Positions 52,237 through 60,514 of a stretch of DNA of 64,000 nt are shown one piece after another (the first letter of the stretch is position 1; each line of letters opens with the position of its first letter). The translations under genes were made by a program, and so were the position numbers. Below the pieces are notes generated by a model, which ran no database searches, was not told the DNA's origin, and saw nothing but the letters and a program-made list of their open reading frames with translations. Source of the DNA: Dankookia rubra (GTDB taxonomy: Bacteria; Pseudomonadota; Alphaproteobacteria; Acetobacterales; Acetobacteraceae); the NCBI RefSeq assembly GCF_004355005.1, contig NZ_SMSJ01000022.1:17025-81024 (forward strand). The letters run 5' to 3'.

Positions 52237-53298
52237 ATGGCGACCTTCACCGTCTCGCTCGACCTGACCGATGCGCCGGTCCTGCTCGTCGGCGGCGATC
52301 GTACCACCGCCGAATCACTGCTCGCCGCCGGCGCGTTGTTGCGCGTCGTCGATCCCGCGCCGGACCTGGCGCCGGCGGATCGCCTCTCGCTGCACCGCCG
52401 CGGCTTCCTGCCGGGGGACCTCGACGGTGTCCGGCTTTGCGTCGTCGCGCTGGACGGCGCGGCGGGCGATGCCGTCACCGACTCGGCCCGCGCGCGCGGC
52501 GTGCTGGTCAATGCCGTCGCCGCGCCGGCGCCCGCGGCGCGCGGCCATGCCAGCCTGGTCGGCGCCGGCCCGGGCGACCCGGAGCTGCTGACGGTGAAGG
52601 CGGTGCGCGCGCTGCGCTCGGCCGATGTCGTGCTCTACGACAAGCTGATCGACCCGCGCGTGCTCGACCTCGCCCCGGCCCGCGCCCGGCGCATCGATGT
52701 CGGCAAGCGCTGCGGCCGGCACGCGATGAGCCAGGCGGCGATCAACCGCCTGCTGGTCGAGCAGGTTCGCCGCGGCGGCCATGTGGTGCGGCTGAAGGGC
52801 GGCGATCCCTTCGTCTTCGGCCGCGGCGGGGAAGAGCTGGAGGCGCTGCGCGAGGCCGGCGCCGCGGTCGAGGTGGTGCCGGGCATCACCGCGGCGCTCG
52901 CCGCCGCGGCGCGGCTGCGGATGCCGCTGACGCATCGCGGCACCTCCCGCAGCCTGCACCTCATCACCGCGCATGGCCGCGACGCGGAAGGCGTGCCGCA
53001 GCACGACTGGCGCGCGCTCGCCGCGGCCGGCGGGACGCTGGCGGTCTACATGGGCGCGCGCACCCTGCCGAAGGTGGCAGAGGCGCTGCTGGCCGCCGGC
53101 ATGCCGGCCGCGACGCCCGCCATCGCGGTCGAGAATGCCACCCTGCCGAACGAGCGCCGCATCCGCCGGACGCTCGCCGACATCGCCGCGGCGGTGGCCG
53201 AGGCGGGCGTCGAGGGTCCGACGCTGACGCTGATCGGCGGTGTCGCGGCGCTGGCCGAGGACACGGCGCTGCCGCAGCCGGAGCGGGATGCCGCCTGA
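52237..53298 (+). CDS. cysG: CysG-like uroporphyrinogen-III C-methyltransferase with remnant N-terminal domain
   Basis: A 353-residue protein against about 460 for CysG. Residues about 103-340 are a complete SUMT domain (SLVGAGPGDPELLTVKAVRA, VRLKGGDPFVFGRGGEELEA, VVPGITAALAAAA, LPNERRIRRTLADIA) that makes precorrin-2 from uroporphyrinogen III. Residues 1-100 resemble only the NAD-binding part of the precorrin-2 dehydrogenase/ferrochelatase domain, with the Gly-rich loop altered to VGGDRTTAE; about 100 residues that carry dimerisation and chelation functions in CysG are missing. Supplies siroheme precursor to NirB. Starts 4 bp after nasA. Confidence 0.88.
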   Translation: MATFTVSLDLTDAPVLLVGGDRTTAESLLAAGALLRVVDPAPDLAPADRLSLHRRGFLPGDLDGVRLCVVALDGAAGDAVTDSARARGVLVNAVAAPAPAARGHASLVGAGPGDPELLTVKAVRALRSADVVLYDKLIDPRVLDLAPARARRIDVGKRCGRHAMSQAAINRLLVEQVRRGGHVVRLKGGDPFVFGRGGEELEALREAGAAVEVVPGITAALAAAARLRMPLTHRGTSRSLHLITAHGRDAEGVPQHDWRALAAAGGTLAVYMGARTLPKVAEALLAAGMPAATPAIAVENATLPNERRIRRTLADIAAAVAEAGVEGPTLTLIGGVAALAEDTALPQPERDAA

Positions 53299-54997
53299 CA
53301 TCGTCTCCCCACCGCGCGGCCGGCTGGAACTCCGCCTCGGCATCTGCTCCGAACGCGGCGGCCGCGCGCGGAACGAGGATTTCGCCGCCGCCTGGCTGGG
53401 CGAGTCGGGGCGCCGCGGCGCCATCGCGGCGCTTGCCGATGGCATCGGCGGTGCCAAGGGCGGCCGCGTCGCGGCGGAACTCGCGGTTCGCGGGCTGATC
53501 GACGGGCTGCTCGGCCAATCCGAGGCGCTCGGCGTCCGCAAGACCGCCGGCCGGGCGATTGAGGCGCTGAACGGCTGGGTCCATGCCAAGGGCCGGACCG
53601 ACCCGGACCTCGCCGGCATGGGCTGCACGCTGACCGCGGTGGTGCTGCGGGGACGGCGGATGCATGTGCTGCATGTCGGCGACAGCCGGCTGTACCGCTT
53701 GCGCGATGGCGTGCTGGCGCGGCTGACCACCGACCACGCGCAGCCCGGCACGCATGCGCTGACGCGGGCGATCGGCGCGGCGGAGAGCGTGCGGGTGGAT
53801 TACGCCGAGTCCGCGGCGCGGCCGCATGACCGGCTGCTGCTGTGCAGCGACGGCGTGCATGGCGGCCTGTCCGACGCGGTGGTGGCCGTCGAGCTCGGCC
53901 GCCGCGGCGCGCCGGAGGATGCCGCCCGCCGGCTGGTGGAGGCCGCGCTCGCCACCTCGGTCGGCGACAATGCCACCGCGCTGGTGCTCGACCTGCTGGA
54001 CCTGCCGGCGCCGGACCGCGCCGACCTGGAAGCGGCGATCGATGCGCGGCCGATCGCCCCGCCGCCGCGGCGCGGCGCCACCATCGACGGCTATGCGCTG
54101 GACGAGATGCTGGCGGACAGCCGCACCAGCCGCGTCTTCCGCGGCCGCGACACGCTGTCCGCCGAGGGCCGCGCCGTGGTGCTGAAATTCCCGAAGCCCG
54201 GCACCGCCGCCGAGGCCAGCTTCCGCCAGGCCTACCTGCGCGAGTCCTGGATCGCCGCCCGCATCCGCAGCCCGCATCTGGGCGAGGTGCTGGAGCCGCC
54301 GCCCGAGCGCGCCTCCCGCCTCTACGCCGTCATGCCGCATTACGGCGGGGAGACGCTGGAGCGCCGCATCCTGCGCGGCCCGCCGATCGCGCTGCTGCCG
54401 GGGCTCGAGATCGCCGCCGCGCTCTGCAAGGCGGTCGCGGCGCTGCACCGCGCCGGCGTCGTCCACCGCGACATCAAGCCGGACAACGTCATCCTGCAGC
54501 CCGGCGGCGGCGTGCGGCTGATCGACCTCGGCGTCGCGCGGCTGCCGCAGCTCGAGGAATTCGCGGCCGCCGACATCCCGGGCACGCCGAGCTTCATGGC
54601 GCCGGAGCTGCTGGCCGGCGCATCGGCGGGCGACGAAAGGTCCGACCTCTATGCCCTCGGCGTCACGCTCACCCGGCTGTTCTCCGGCGCCTATCCCTAC
54701 GGGGAGGTCGATGCCTTCTCCCGCCCGCGCTTCGGTGCGCCGGCATCCCTGCTGTCGCGCCGCCCCGACCTGCCGGCCTGGCTGGACCAGGTGCTGGCGC
54801 GCGCCGTGGCGGTGGCGCCGGAGGAGCGCTTCGGCGATGCGGTGGAGATGCTCTTCGCGCTGGAACGCGGCATGGCCGGCGGTGCCCCGGCCCGGCCGCG
54901 CCCGCGGTCGCTGCACGACCGCGACCCGTTGCTGTTCTGGCGCGTGGTCTCGGCGCTGCTGGCGCTGCTGCTGCTGCTGTCCTGGGCGCTGCCGTAG
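53288..54997 (+). CDS. PP2C phosphatase / Ser-Thr protein kinase fusion with C-terminal membrane anchor
   Basis: A 569-residue bifunctional signalling protein. Residues about 15-240 are a PP2C phosphatase with all metal-binding Asp motifs (GRARNEDFAAAW, ALADGIGGAKGG, HVGDSRLYRL, LCSDGVHGG, VGDNATALVL). Residues about 265-530 are a kinase: VLKFPKP (Lys), VHRDIKPDNVILQPGG (catalytic loop), LIDLGVARL (DLG replacing DFG), and GTPSFMAPELLAG. A final helix (VVSALLALLLLLSWALP) anchors it. It starts 11 bp inside the cysG-like gene. Such fusions recur at the end of nitrate assimilation operons; targets are unknown. Confidence 0.92.
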   Translation: MPPDIVSPPRGRLELRLGICSERGGRARNEDFAAAWLGESGRRGAIAALADGIGGAKGGRVAAELAVRGLIDGLLGQSEALGVRKTAGRAIEALNGWVHAKGRTDPDLAGMGCTLTAVVLRGRRMHVLHVGDSRLYRLRDGVLARLTTDHAQPGTHALTRAIGAAESVRVDYAESAARPHDRLLLCSDGVHGGLSDAVVAVELGRRGAPEDAARRLVEAALATSVGDNATALVLDLLDLPAPDRADLEAAIDARPIAPPPRRGATIDGYALDEMLADSRTSRVFRGRDTLSAEGRAVVLKFPKPGTAAEASFRQAYLRESWIAARIRSPHLGEVLEPPPERASRLYAVMPHYGGETLERRILRGPPIALLPGLEIAAALCKAVAALHRAGVVHRDIKPDNVILQPGGGVRLIDLGVARLPQLEEFAAADIPGTPSFMAPELLAGASAGDERSDLYALGVTLTRLFSGAYPYGEVDAFSRPRFGAPASLLSRRPDLPAWLDQVLARAVAVAPEERFGDAVEMLFALERGMAGGAPARPRPRSLHDRDPLLFWRVVSALLALLLLLSWALP

Positions 54998-55004
54998 CCC
55001 CGCG

Positions 55005-56003
55005 TCACTCCAGCTTCAGGTCCAGCCGGCCGATGACGTCGCGCAGCACCGCGACGCCCGATTGCAGCCGTGCCCGGAATTCCTCCGGCGTCTCCGGCGC
55101 CGGCGGCACGCCCTGGCCGACGAGCCAGTCGCGCATCGCCGGCTCGGCGATGATGCGGCCGATCTCGGCATTCAGCCGGGCGACGATGGCGGGCGGCGTG
55201 CCGGCCGGGGCGAAGACGCCGAGGCCTTCCTCCAGCCAGACTTTGCCGAGCCCGGCCTCGGCCATCGTCGGCACCTCGGGCAGGGCGGCGAAGCGGGTCG
55301 GCGCCGCCACCGCCAGCGGCCGCAGCGTGCCGCCCAGCACATGTGCCTGCGCCAGCGACCAGGAGGCGAACATGGCGTCGAGCCGCCCGGCCAGCAGTTC
55401 CGGCACGGCCTGGCCGCCGCCGCGGAAGGGAACATGCGTCATGCTCACGCCGGCCGTGGCGTTGATCTGCTCGATCGCCAGGTGGAAGGAGGAGCCAACG
55501 CCGATGCTGGCGAAGTTCAGCGTGCCGGGACGGGCCCTCGCCTGCGCCAGCAGTTCCGGCACGGCCCCGACGCCGAGCGAGGGCCGGGTCAGCAGCAGCA
55601 CGGTCAGCGCGCCGACCGGCGAGACCGGCACGAGGTCCCGCTCCGGGTCGAAATCCAGCGGCCGCCGCGCCGCCGCGGCGATGACCAGGCCGGAGGTGGC
55701 GCAGAACAGCAGGCTGTGCCCGTCCGGCGCCGACTTGGCGATGGCCGAGGCGGCGATGTTGCCGCCGGCGCCGCCGCGGTTCTCCACCACCACCGGCCTG
55801 CCGAGCGCGGCGCCGAGCTTCTCGCCCAGCCGACGGGCGATGGCATCGGTGCTGGCGCCGGGCGGGAAGCAGACGGTGATGGTGACGGGGCGGTTGGGGT
55901 AGCCGGCCGCCGGCGCCTGGGCGCGCAGCGTCGGCGCGGCGAGCAGCAGCGCAGCCAGCAGCATCAGGCAAGGGCGCAGCCGTCCATGGCGTCCCGGTTG
56001 CAT
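55005..56003 (-). CDS. Bug/TctC-family periplasmic substrate-binding protein (1)
   Basis: A 332-residue tripartite-tricarboxylate-type receptor. Signal peptide (LMLLAALLLAAPTLRAQA), then the family opening YPNRPVTITVCFPPGASTDA, VVVENRGGAGGNIAASAIAK, YTLL-type APDGHSLLFCATSG and PTMAEAGLGKVWLEEGLGVF. Binds a small carboxylate or similar ligand. No TctA/TctB membrane genes nearby. ATG 56003 places the signal at the N-terminus. Convergent with the nitrate-operon kinase gene, 7 bp apart. Confidence 0.9.
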   Translation of the reverse strand: MQPGRHGRLRPCLMLLAALLLAAPTLRAQAPAAGYPNRPVTITVCFPPGASTDAIARRLGEKLGAALGRPVVVENRGGAGGNIAASAIAKSAPDGHSLLFCATSGLVIAAAARRPLDFDPERDLVPVSPVGALTVLLLTRPSLGVGAVPELLAQARARPGTLNFASIGVGSSFHLAIEQINATAGVSMTHVPFRGGGQAVPELLAGRLDAMFASWSLAQAHVLGGTLRPLAVAAPTRFAALPEVPTMAEAGLGKVWLEEGLGVFAPAGTPPAIVARLNAEIGRIIAEPAMRDWLVGQGVPPAPETPEEFRARLQSGVAVLRDVIGRLDLKLE

Positions 56004-56157
56004 GCGCGTCCCCCCGATACCTTTCCCGCAGCCTAGGGCAGATCGCGGGTGGGTGTGAACGCCCAGGCCAGGTGGCACTGCCCCTCGGGCAGACCGCCGT
56101 GGCGTCGGCCTGCCGGGACGGGCAGGCCGGTCGCCCGACTTGTCCCGGCCCGCGACT

Positions 56158-56172
56158 GCCGACATAGTCGGC
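56158..56172. promoter_or_regulatory. palindrome in the Bug/cupin divergent region
   Basis: GCCGAC-ATA-GTCGGC is a perfect inverted repeat, placed near the middle of the 332-bp gap 56004-56335 between divergent genes. Nothing else in that gap is clear beyond a weaker CCAGGGCG/CGCTCTGG pair near 56285-56310. Operator role is inferred from position. Confidence 0.35.
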
Positions 56173-56335
56173 CCGGGAAGGGGCAAGGCCGCGGCCAGGG
56201 CCCAGAGCAGATCCCGATTCGTGGAGTCACCGGATCGGGCAAAGATGCTCGCAAAAGCAAGCAGCTGGAGTGGTTGCCGTGAGCCAGGGCGAACGGAAAC
56301 CGCTCTGGCCCGTCGTTCAAGCAAAGGGAAAGCCC

Positions 56336-57100
56336 ATGCCCATGCTCGCATCCGGGGAGGCCGCCCAGGCCAGCCGCCGCGCCATCGTCTCGAACGGCGT
56401 CGATGCCCACCTGACCACCTTCATCGGCGCCAACCGCTACATGGCCAGCGAGGCACCGCCGCCAGGGCCGGAGACGGTCTACCCGATGGCCTTCCTGGTG
56501 GAGCAGCCGGCGGGGTCGGTCGTCGATTCCCACTTCCACGAGGCCAACCAGTTCCAGCTCGTCGTTGCCGGCAGCGGCATGCTCGGCACCCATGCCGTGC
56601 AACCGGTCTCGGTGCACTACAGCAACGCCTTCAGCGCCTATGGCCCGATCACCGCAGGGGAGGCAGGGCTGCAATACCTGACGCTCCGCAACGGCTACGA
56701 CCGCGGCGCGCGCTATCTGCCGGCAGCGCGGGAAGAGTTGCGTGGGGTGCGGCGCCGCTTCCGCCAGGCGATGGCCGATGCCGGGCCGCCCGGTGCGCCG
56801 CCGGAGCAGCCGGCGACAGAGACCCTGCTGGCCGAGACGCCGGACGGGCTCGGCGCCTGGCGGCACCGGCTGCCGCCGGGAGCCGCGCTGCGCGGGCCGG
56901 ACCCGGCGGAGGGCGATGGGCAGTTCTGGGTGGTGACCGGCGGCGCGTTGCGCGCCGCCGATGGCGCGCTGCTGCCGGCGCTGTCCTGCGCCTTCGTGGG
57001 GCCGGAGGAGGCGTCCTTTGCCGTGACGGCGGGCGAGGACGGGCTTGAAGTGGTGGTGATGCAGTATCCGCGCGGGCGGGACCACGTCGCGGCGGGGTGA
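56336..57100 (+). CDS. cupin-fold protein
   Basis: A 254-residue protein with one recognisable cupin core near residues 65-120: VVDSHFHEANQFQLVVAGSG gives the metal-site His-x-His...Gln pattern, followed by HYSNAFSAYGPITAGEAG. The second half (GQFWVVTGGALRAADGALLP) may be another, degenerate cupin, making it bicupin-like. Start ATG 56336 has AAAGGGAAAG upstream; a GTG-like longer frame from 56270 is less likely. Enzymatic role unknown; context suggests catabolism of a small organic acid. Confidence 0.7.
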   Translation: MPMLASGEAAQASRRAIVSNGVDAHLTTFIGANRYMASEAPPPGPETVYPMAFLVEQPAGSVVDSHFHEANQFQLVVAGSGMLGTHAVQPVSVHYSNAFSAYGPITAGEAGLQYLTLRNGYDRGARYLPAAREELRGVRRRFRQAMADAGPPGAPPEQPATETLLAETPDGLGAWRHRLPPGAALRGPDPAEGDGQFWVVTGGALRAADGALLPALSCAFVGPEEASFAVTAGEDGLEVVVMQYPRGRDHVAAG

Positions 57101-57268
57101 AGCAAGGCCGCGGAGAAGGTACTTTCCCGTTGGACGCATGCGTCCGACCCCTCATCTGCTCTTCTGGGTCCGGCACCTTCCGCGCGGCGAGCGCCGACTC
57201 ACCAAAAGGGAAGGGTGGGGCTTGGGGAGGGAACACCTGTTTCCTTCCCCAACCTTGCTTCCTGCCAA
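57101..57268 (+). repeat. dispersed intergenic hairpin repeat, copy C (rearranged hairpin)
   Basis: Fills the gap between convergent cupin and Bug genes. Begins GCAAGGCCGCGGAGAAGG 2 nt after the stop at 57100 and ends CCTTGC at 57253-57258. The first hairpin has lost its right arm and carries instead a new perfect palindrome GGACGCATGCGTCC (57132-57145). The middle GTCCGGCACCTTCCGCGCGG segment and the far hairpin TTGGGGAGGGAA (57222-57233)/TTCCTTCCCCAA (57241-57252) match the copies at 14.9 and 62.4 kb. Confidence 0.8.
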
Positions 57269-58246
57269 TCAATCCAGCCGCACGTTCCCCGCCTTCGCCA
57301 CCGCGCTCCATTTCGTCACCTCGGACGCGATGAACCGCGCGAACTCCGCCGGCGGCAGCGGCGCCGCGGTGCCGCCCAGCTCCTCGATCCGCGCCGTGAC
57401 GGCCGGGCTGCGCACCACGGCCAGCGCGTCCTCCGCCAGCCGCGACACGACGGCGGGCGGCGTCTGCGCCGGGGCAACCAGCCCGGCCCAGCCGAGCGCC
57501 TCGAAGCCCGGCAGCATCGCCGCCTCCGCCACCGTCGGCACCTCCGGCGCCTGCGGCATCCGGCCGGCCGAGGTGATGCCGAGCGCCCGCACGCGCCCGG
57601 CGCGGATATGCGGCAGCGCCGAGGCCAGGCTGTCGAACATCAGCTTCACGTTGCCGGCGATCAGGTCCGCCATGGCCGGAGCCGAGCCGCGATAGGGGAT
57701 ATGCGTCAGCTTGATCCCGGCCTGCTGGGCGAAGGCCTCGGCCGCCAGGTGCAGGCTGCTGCCGGGGCCGCCCGAGGCATAGTCGATGCTGCCCGGCGCC
57801 GCCCTGGCCCGCTCCACCAGCGTGGCGAGGTCGGCGATGCCGAGGCCCGGATGCGCCACCGCGATCAGCGGCGTGGTGAAGACCAGGCAAATGGGCGCGA
57901 AGTCCCGCGCCACGTCGTAGGGCAGCACGGACATGACCGCCGGGTTGATCGCCAGCGGGCCGGAGGAGGCCATGCCCAGCGTGTAGCCGTCCGCCGGCGC
58001 ATGGGCGATCGTCTCCATGCCCGGTACCCCGGCGCCGCCGCTGCGGTTCTCGACGACGACCGGCTGGCCGAGCCGTTCGGCCAGGCGTTCCGCCAGCAGC
58101 CGCGCCATGATGTCGGTGGCCTGGCCGGGCGGGAAGGGCACGATGACGCGGAGCGGCCGCGCCGGCCAGGCGGGTTGCGCCCCGGCCCGCGTCGCGGCCG
58201 CGAGCCAGGGCAGGGCGAGCGCCGCGCGGCGCCTCGGCAGCGGCAT
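57269..58246 (-). CDS. Bug/TctC-family periplasmic substrate-binding protein (2)
   Basis: A 325-residue receptor. A twin-Arg-like signal (PRRRAALALPWLAAATRAGA) precedes AWPARPLRVIVPFPPGQATD, VVVENRSGGAGVPGMETIAH and HIPYRGSAPAMADLIAGNVK, with VPTVAEAAMLPGFEALGWAG near the C-terminus, all typical of Bug proteins. Starts 4 bp after the end of the next Bug gene, so the two are in one transcript led by the sialidase-fold gene. Confidence 0.9.
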   Translation of the reverse strand: MPLPRRRAALALPWLAAATRAGAQPAWPARPLRVIVPFPPGQATDIMARLLAERLAERLGQPVVVENRSGGAGVPGMETIAHAPADGYTLGMASSGPLAINPAVMSVLPYDVARDFAPICLVFTTPLIAVAHPGLGIADLATLVERARAAPGSIDYASGGPGSSLHLAAEAFAQQAGIKLTHIPYRGSAPAMADLIAGNVKLMFDSLASALPHIRAGRVRALGITSAGRMPQAPEVPTVAEAAMLPGFEALGWAGLVAPAQTPPAVVSRLAEDALAVVRSPAVTARIEELGGTAAPLPPAEFARFIASEVTKWSAVAKAGNVRLD

Positions 58247-58250
58247 CCTC

Positions 58251-59219
58251 CTACTCCGGCCTGTAGTCGACGCTGCGCAGCAGGGCGCCGGCGCGCTCGA
58301 TCTCGGCGGCGATGAAGCGGCGCGTCTCGGCGATGCTTTCGGTCACCGGCTCCAGCACCTGGCCCGAGAGGCGCTGCAGCACCGCCGGGTCGCGCATGGT
58401 GTCCTGCATCAGCGCATTGACCTGGTCGCAGATCGCGGCCGGCGTCCCGCGCGGCGCCCAGCTGCCGTACCAGGACTGGAACTCGAAGCCGGGCAGCCCG
58501 GCCTCCGCCATGGTCGGCAGGTCGGGCGCCAGCGGGGAGCGCCGCGGCGCGGCGATGGCGAGGGCACGGACCTTGCCGTCGCCGGTCGCCGGCAGCATGG
58601 CGAAGCTGTTGTCGATCAGCAGCGGCACCGCGCCGCCCATCAGGTCGGTCAGCGCCGGCTGGGTGCCGCGATAGCTGATCATGTCGAGGCCCGCGCCGGT
58701 GCGGCGGTTGAACTCGATGGTCGCCAGGTGGCTGGCGGCGCCGAGGGAGGAGATCGCGATGCTCCAGTCCTTCGGCCGCGCCCGCGCCGCGGCGATCACC
58801 TCGGCCACCGTCCTTTCCGGCCGGGCGCCGCTGATCACCATGACCAGCGGCGCCTGGGCGACGCGGGCCATGATCTCGAGGTCGCGCTCGGGGTCGAAAC
58901 TGGCGTTCTTCAGCACCAGCGGCATGACCGCGGTGTTGAAGGCGGAAGCCAGCAGCGTATAGCCGTCGGGCGGGGATTGCAGCACCGCGTTGGTGCCGAC
59001 CAGGCCGGCGCCGCCGGTGCGGTTCTCCACCACTGCGGTGGCGCCGAGCTTCTCCTGCAGCCTTTGCGCCAGCAGCCGCGCCATGGCGTCGTTGGCCGCG
59101 CCCGGCGGCCAGGGGCAGATCACCCGGATGGTGCGGCCGAGCGGCCAGGCGGCCTGCGCCCGCAGCGCCGGCGCGGCCAGCAGCACGGCGCCGCCGGCGA
59201 TCATCCCGCGTCTTTTCAT
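58251..59219 (-). CDS. Bug/TctC-family periplasmic substrate-binding protein (3)
   Basis: A 322-residue receptor. The signal (MIAGGAVLLAAPALRAQA) precedes WPLGRTIRVICPWPPGAAND, VVENRTGGAGLVGTNAVLQS and MISYRGTQPALTDLMGGAVP; MAEAGLPGFEFQSWYGSWAP is the late motif. About as different from the Bug protein at 57.3-58.2 kb as unrelated family members usually are, so not a recent duplicate. The middle gene of a three-gene minus-strand operon, 27 bp after the sialidase-fold gene. Confidence 0.9.
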   Translation of the reverse strand: MKRRGMIAGGAVLLAAPALRAQAAWPLGRTIRVICPWPPGAANDAMARLLAQRLQEKLGATAVVENRTGGAGLVGTNAVLQSPPDGYTLLASAFNTAVMPLVLKNASFDPERDLEIMARVAQAPLVMVISGARPERTVAEVIAAARARPKDWSIAISSLGAASHLATIEFNRRTGAGLDMISYRGTQPALTDLMGGAVPLLIDNSFAMLPATGDGKVRALAIAAPRRSPLAPDLPTMAEAGLPGFEFQSWYGSWAPRGTPAAICDQVNALMQDTMRDPAVLQRLSGQVLEPVTESIAETRRFIAAEIERAGALLRSVDYRPE

Positions 59220-59246
59220 GGTCTTTCCCTCCCCCGCCGGCCGCCT

Positions 59247-60422
59247 TCAGTCGCCGCGCCTGACCCAGTCTTCCGAGACGCGGACATACTTGATCGCCTG
59301 CCGCCAGTACGTGAAGGCGACGTGCAGCGCGCCGTCGGCGGTTTGGCAGAGCGCGGGATAGGAGAATTCCCGATTCAGCCGGTCCTTCGAATTGTTGGTC
59401 ATGCAGTAGCCGTCGCCGGTCTCGAGGTTGCGGCGCCAGGGCCAGGTCAGCCCGCCATCCCCGGAGATCGCCAGGGTCATCGGCGCCCGCGGCGCGCCCC
59501 AGAAGGCGCTGCGGCCAACTGCGGGCGCGGCGGGGGGGCGCATGTCCTCACCGCCGATGTCATCATACAGCGAGAGCCGCCGCCCGGTCGCATCCGCCGC
59601 GCTGCTGGCATTGAAGGCCAGCGCGACATGGCCGTTCACCAGCGCGATCGCCTGGATCGATGAGTTGTTGTTCGGCAGCACGGTCGGCACCGGCGCCGAC
59701 CAGCTGCGCCCGCCATCGGCCGAGACGCTGCGGTGGACATGGTCCGCCCAGCGGCTGCGGAAGAAGGCCAGCAGCGTGCCGCCCGGCGCGGCGACGATGC
59801 TCATGTGCACGCAGCCGGTGCTGCCGGGCACCGCGATCTCCTCCCAGCTGCGGCCCTGGTCGGCGGACAGCAGGACCGAGCTGGTGTCGAGCTCGCCGGT
59901 CCAGGCGCCGACGGGCGGCTTCGTGCAGCGCCAGATCGGCAGCAGCCAGTCGCCATGGGCGGTGACGGTGACGGGGTTGCGGATGAAGGTGCCGTAGCCC
60001 GGCCGCTCCGGGATCAGCGTCTCGATCGGGCCCCAGGTGAGCCCGCCATCGGCCGAGATGCGCCGCCGCACCAGCGCGGTGTCCTGGTTGCCGGCGACCT
60101 GCGCGGTCCAGAGCAGCCAGAGCCGGCCATCGGGCGCGGCAAACAGCAGCGGGTTCTGCTCCGACCGCGTCGGGTCGTCCGAGAGCCGAACGGGGTCGGT
60201 CCAGCGCGTGGCGCCGGGGGCGAGCCGGGAGAGGTGCACGGAGATGTCCGGCACGCCTTCCTGCGTGCCGCCGAACCAGGTGCAGAGCAGCGTGCCGTCG
60301 GCCAGCGGCAGCAGGAAGGCGGCGTGGTTCTGCACGCAGGGCGTCGGGATGAAGGCGTCCAGCCGGGCCGGGTCGCCGGGCGCCGGCGCCAGGGTCTCCG
60401 GCCGCGCGATCGCGTCGCTCAT
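59247..60422 (-). CDS. sialidase-fold (BNR/Asp-box) protein, no signal peptide
   Basis: A 391-residue six-bladed beta-propeller of the exo-alpha-sialidase superfamily. Four Asp-boxes are visible: SADGGLTWGP, SADQGRSWEE, SADGGRSWSA and SGDGGLTWPW. The N-terminal FIPTPCVQNHAAFLLPLADG lacks a secretion signal. The C-terminal REFSYPALCQTADGALHVAF is well conserved in the family. True sialidase activity is doubtful; cytosolic relatives are uncharacterised. GAGGGGA lies just ahead of ATG 60422. Leads an operon with two Bug receptors. Confidence 0.8.
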   Translation of the reverse strand: MSDAIARPETLAPAPGDPARLDAFIPTPCVQNHAAFLLPLADGTLLCTWFGGTQEGVPDISVHLSRLAPGATRWTDPVRLSDDPTRSEQNPLLFAAPDGRLWLLWTAQVAGNQDTALVRRRISADGGLTWGPIETLIPERPGYGTFIRNPVTVTAHGDWLLPIWRCTKPPVGAWTGELDTSSVLLSADQGRSWEEIAVPGSTGCVHMSIVAAPGGTLLAFFRSRWADHVHRSVSADGGRSWSAPVPTVLPNNNSSIQAIALVNGHVALAFNASSAADATGRRLSLYDDIGGEDMRPPAAPAVGRSAFWGAPRAPMTLAISGDGGLTWPWRRNLETGDGYCMTNNSKDRLNREFSYPALCQTADGALHVAFTYWRQAIKYVRVSEDWVRRGD

Positions 60423-60514
60423 GTGCGTCCCCTCGGGGCGTTTCCTCGGGCCATCGGGTAGGGCGCGGCGCGGAGACGTGTCAACCTTCCCCACCCAGGG
60501 TGAAGGAGAGGCGC

